From contig JBJTDR010000009.1 of NCBI GenBank assembly GCA_046092445.1, positions 1 to 6,473 on the forward strand: 6,473 bases of DNA, given 5' to 3'. The notes beneath the pieces were generated by a model, which did not search any database, was not told where the DNA came from, and saw only the letters and a list, made by a program, of their open reading frames with translations. This stretch comes from CAIUPE01 sp046092445. Lineage in GTDB: Bacteria; Pseudomonadota; Alphaproteobacteria; Rhizobiales; Beijerinckiaceae. The position numbers and the translations under genes are program-made. How positions within the stretch are numbered: the first letter of the stretch is position 1; each line of letters starts with the position of its first letter. Shown piece after piece: positions 6,281-6,473 of this stretch.

Positions 6281-6473
6281 GTGACCCTCACTCGCAGCCA
6301 ACGCCCCAACTCCCTCGCGATAGGTTGGGTAACGCAACACAACCCCCAATTCCTCGCGGATCAACCTGTTCGAAACGCGTTTGTTGTCCGCATAAAAACT
6401 CCGCGCCATTTCGCTCATCACCGCCTTCTCAAACGGCACTTCCGGCGGCGGTTCGCGACCCACCAACTGAGCC
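6257..6473 (-). CDS. NAD(P)-dependent SDR/epimerase-like protein, C-terminal end (cut by the right window edge)
   Basis: About 71 C-terminal codons are present, ending with TAA at 6259-6257; the frame is open to the right edge. An in-window TTG at 6466 is not a credible start because the protein clearly continues upstream. The segment contains DNKRVSNRLIREELG and LRYPTYREGV. This is the typical C-terminal signature of an alphaproteobacterial SDR/epimerase group related to E. coli YeeZ, where the RVSN motif binds near the nucleotide-sugar-like site and YPTYREG closes the fold. The Rossmann domain with GxxGxxG and the catalytic Tyr-x3-Lys would be outside the window, so the reaction cannot be named. 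The gene is convergent with the phosphorylase and overlaps it by 24 nt; the final residues (about SPEKNTQ) are written across the other gene's end. It probably belongs to a different transcription unit. Confidence 0.85.
   Translation of the reverse strand, partial: AQLVGREPPPEVPFEKAVMSEMARSFYADNKRVSNRLIREELGVVLRYPTYREGVGALAASEGHSPEKNTQ
6277..6295. repeat. Short inverted repeat at the convergent gene ends
   Basis: GAGTGA (6279-6284) pairs perfectly with TCACTC (6288-6293) across a CCC loop. One G-U and one G-C pair (6277-6278 with 6294-6295) extend it to eight pairs on the plus strand. It covers the phosphorylase stop codon (6278-6280). A T7 run lies just before it (6267-6273), that is, on the wrong side to act as the U-tract of a terminator for plus-strand transcripts; on the minus strand it becomes an A-run. 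It could weakly pause or protect converging transcripts, but it is not a canonical intrinsic terminator. Confidence 0.4.

Noticed and set aside
6267..6295. Intrinsic terminator made of the T7 run and the adjacent hairpin
   Set aside because: The T-run precedes the hairpin in the plus direction and becomes an A-run after it in the minus direction, so neither strand has hairpin-then-U-tract order.
6257..6466. A small complete 69-residue minus-strand gene starting at TTG 6466
   Set aside because: The frame continues to the window edge and the sequence is the C-terminus of a larger SDR-type protein.

Overview
The window carries a compact, apparently complete operon for uptake and breakdown of nucleosides, flanked by two genes on the opposite strand that are cut by the window edges. 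Protein sequence style and GC-rich third codon positions suggest an alphaproteobacterium, probably of the Hyphomicrobiales (rhizobia/Brucella-like group). Examples are the BMP protein beginning its mature part with a DLGGKFDKSFNEG motif, a cytidine deaminase with CAEAGAI, and an SDR protein ending in RVSN...LRYPTYREG. This placement comes from family resemblance recognised by eye, not from a search.

Layout: positions 1-210 (minus) hold the first 70 codons of methylglyoxal synthase (mgsA). Positions 211-469 are the only real intergenic space. It is a divergent control region with an AT-rich part near mgsA and a strong nested inverted repeat (389-419) upstream of the operon. From 470 to 6280 (plus) six genes run with essentially no gaps: a periplasmic BMP-family nucleoside-binding protein, a double-domain ABC ATPase, two membrane permeases, cytidine deaminase (cdd) and trimeric purine nucleoside phosphorylase (punA-type). 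Junctions are a 13-nt overlap (if the ATPase starts at its first GTG), ATGA (4 nt), a 4-nt gap, TGATG (1 nt) and ATGA (4 nt), which points to one transcript and translational coupling. From 6257 to the right edge (minus) lies the C-terminal end of an NAD(P)-dependent SDR/epimerase-like protein. Its last codons overlap the end of the phosphorylase gene tail to tail.

How the genes work together (inference from families): the binding protein captures nucleosides in the periplasm and the ATPase with its two permeases imports them. Cdd deaminates cytidine/deoxycytidine to uridine/deoxyuridine, and the phosphorylase splits purine nucleosides with phosphate into base plus (deoxy)ribose-1-phosphate. 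No pyrimidine nucleoside phosphorylase or sugar-phosphate enzyme is visible here. MgsA makes methylglyoxal from dihydroxyacetone phosphate and releases phosphate; its divergent position may or may not be functionally linked.

I see no mobile element, CRISPR array, tRNA, rRNA or clear previously undescribed system. The region looks like ordinary core metabolism. The most interesting parts are the control region and the convergent 3' junction.
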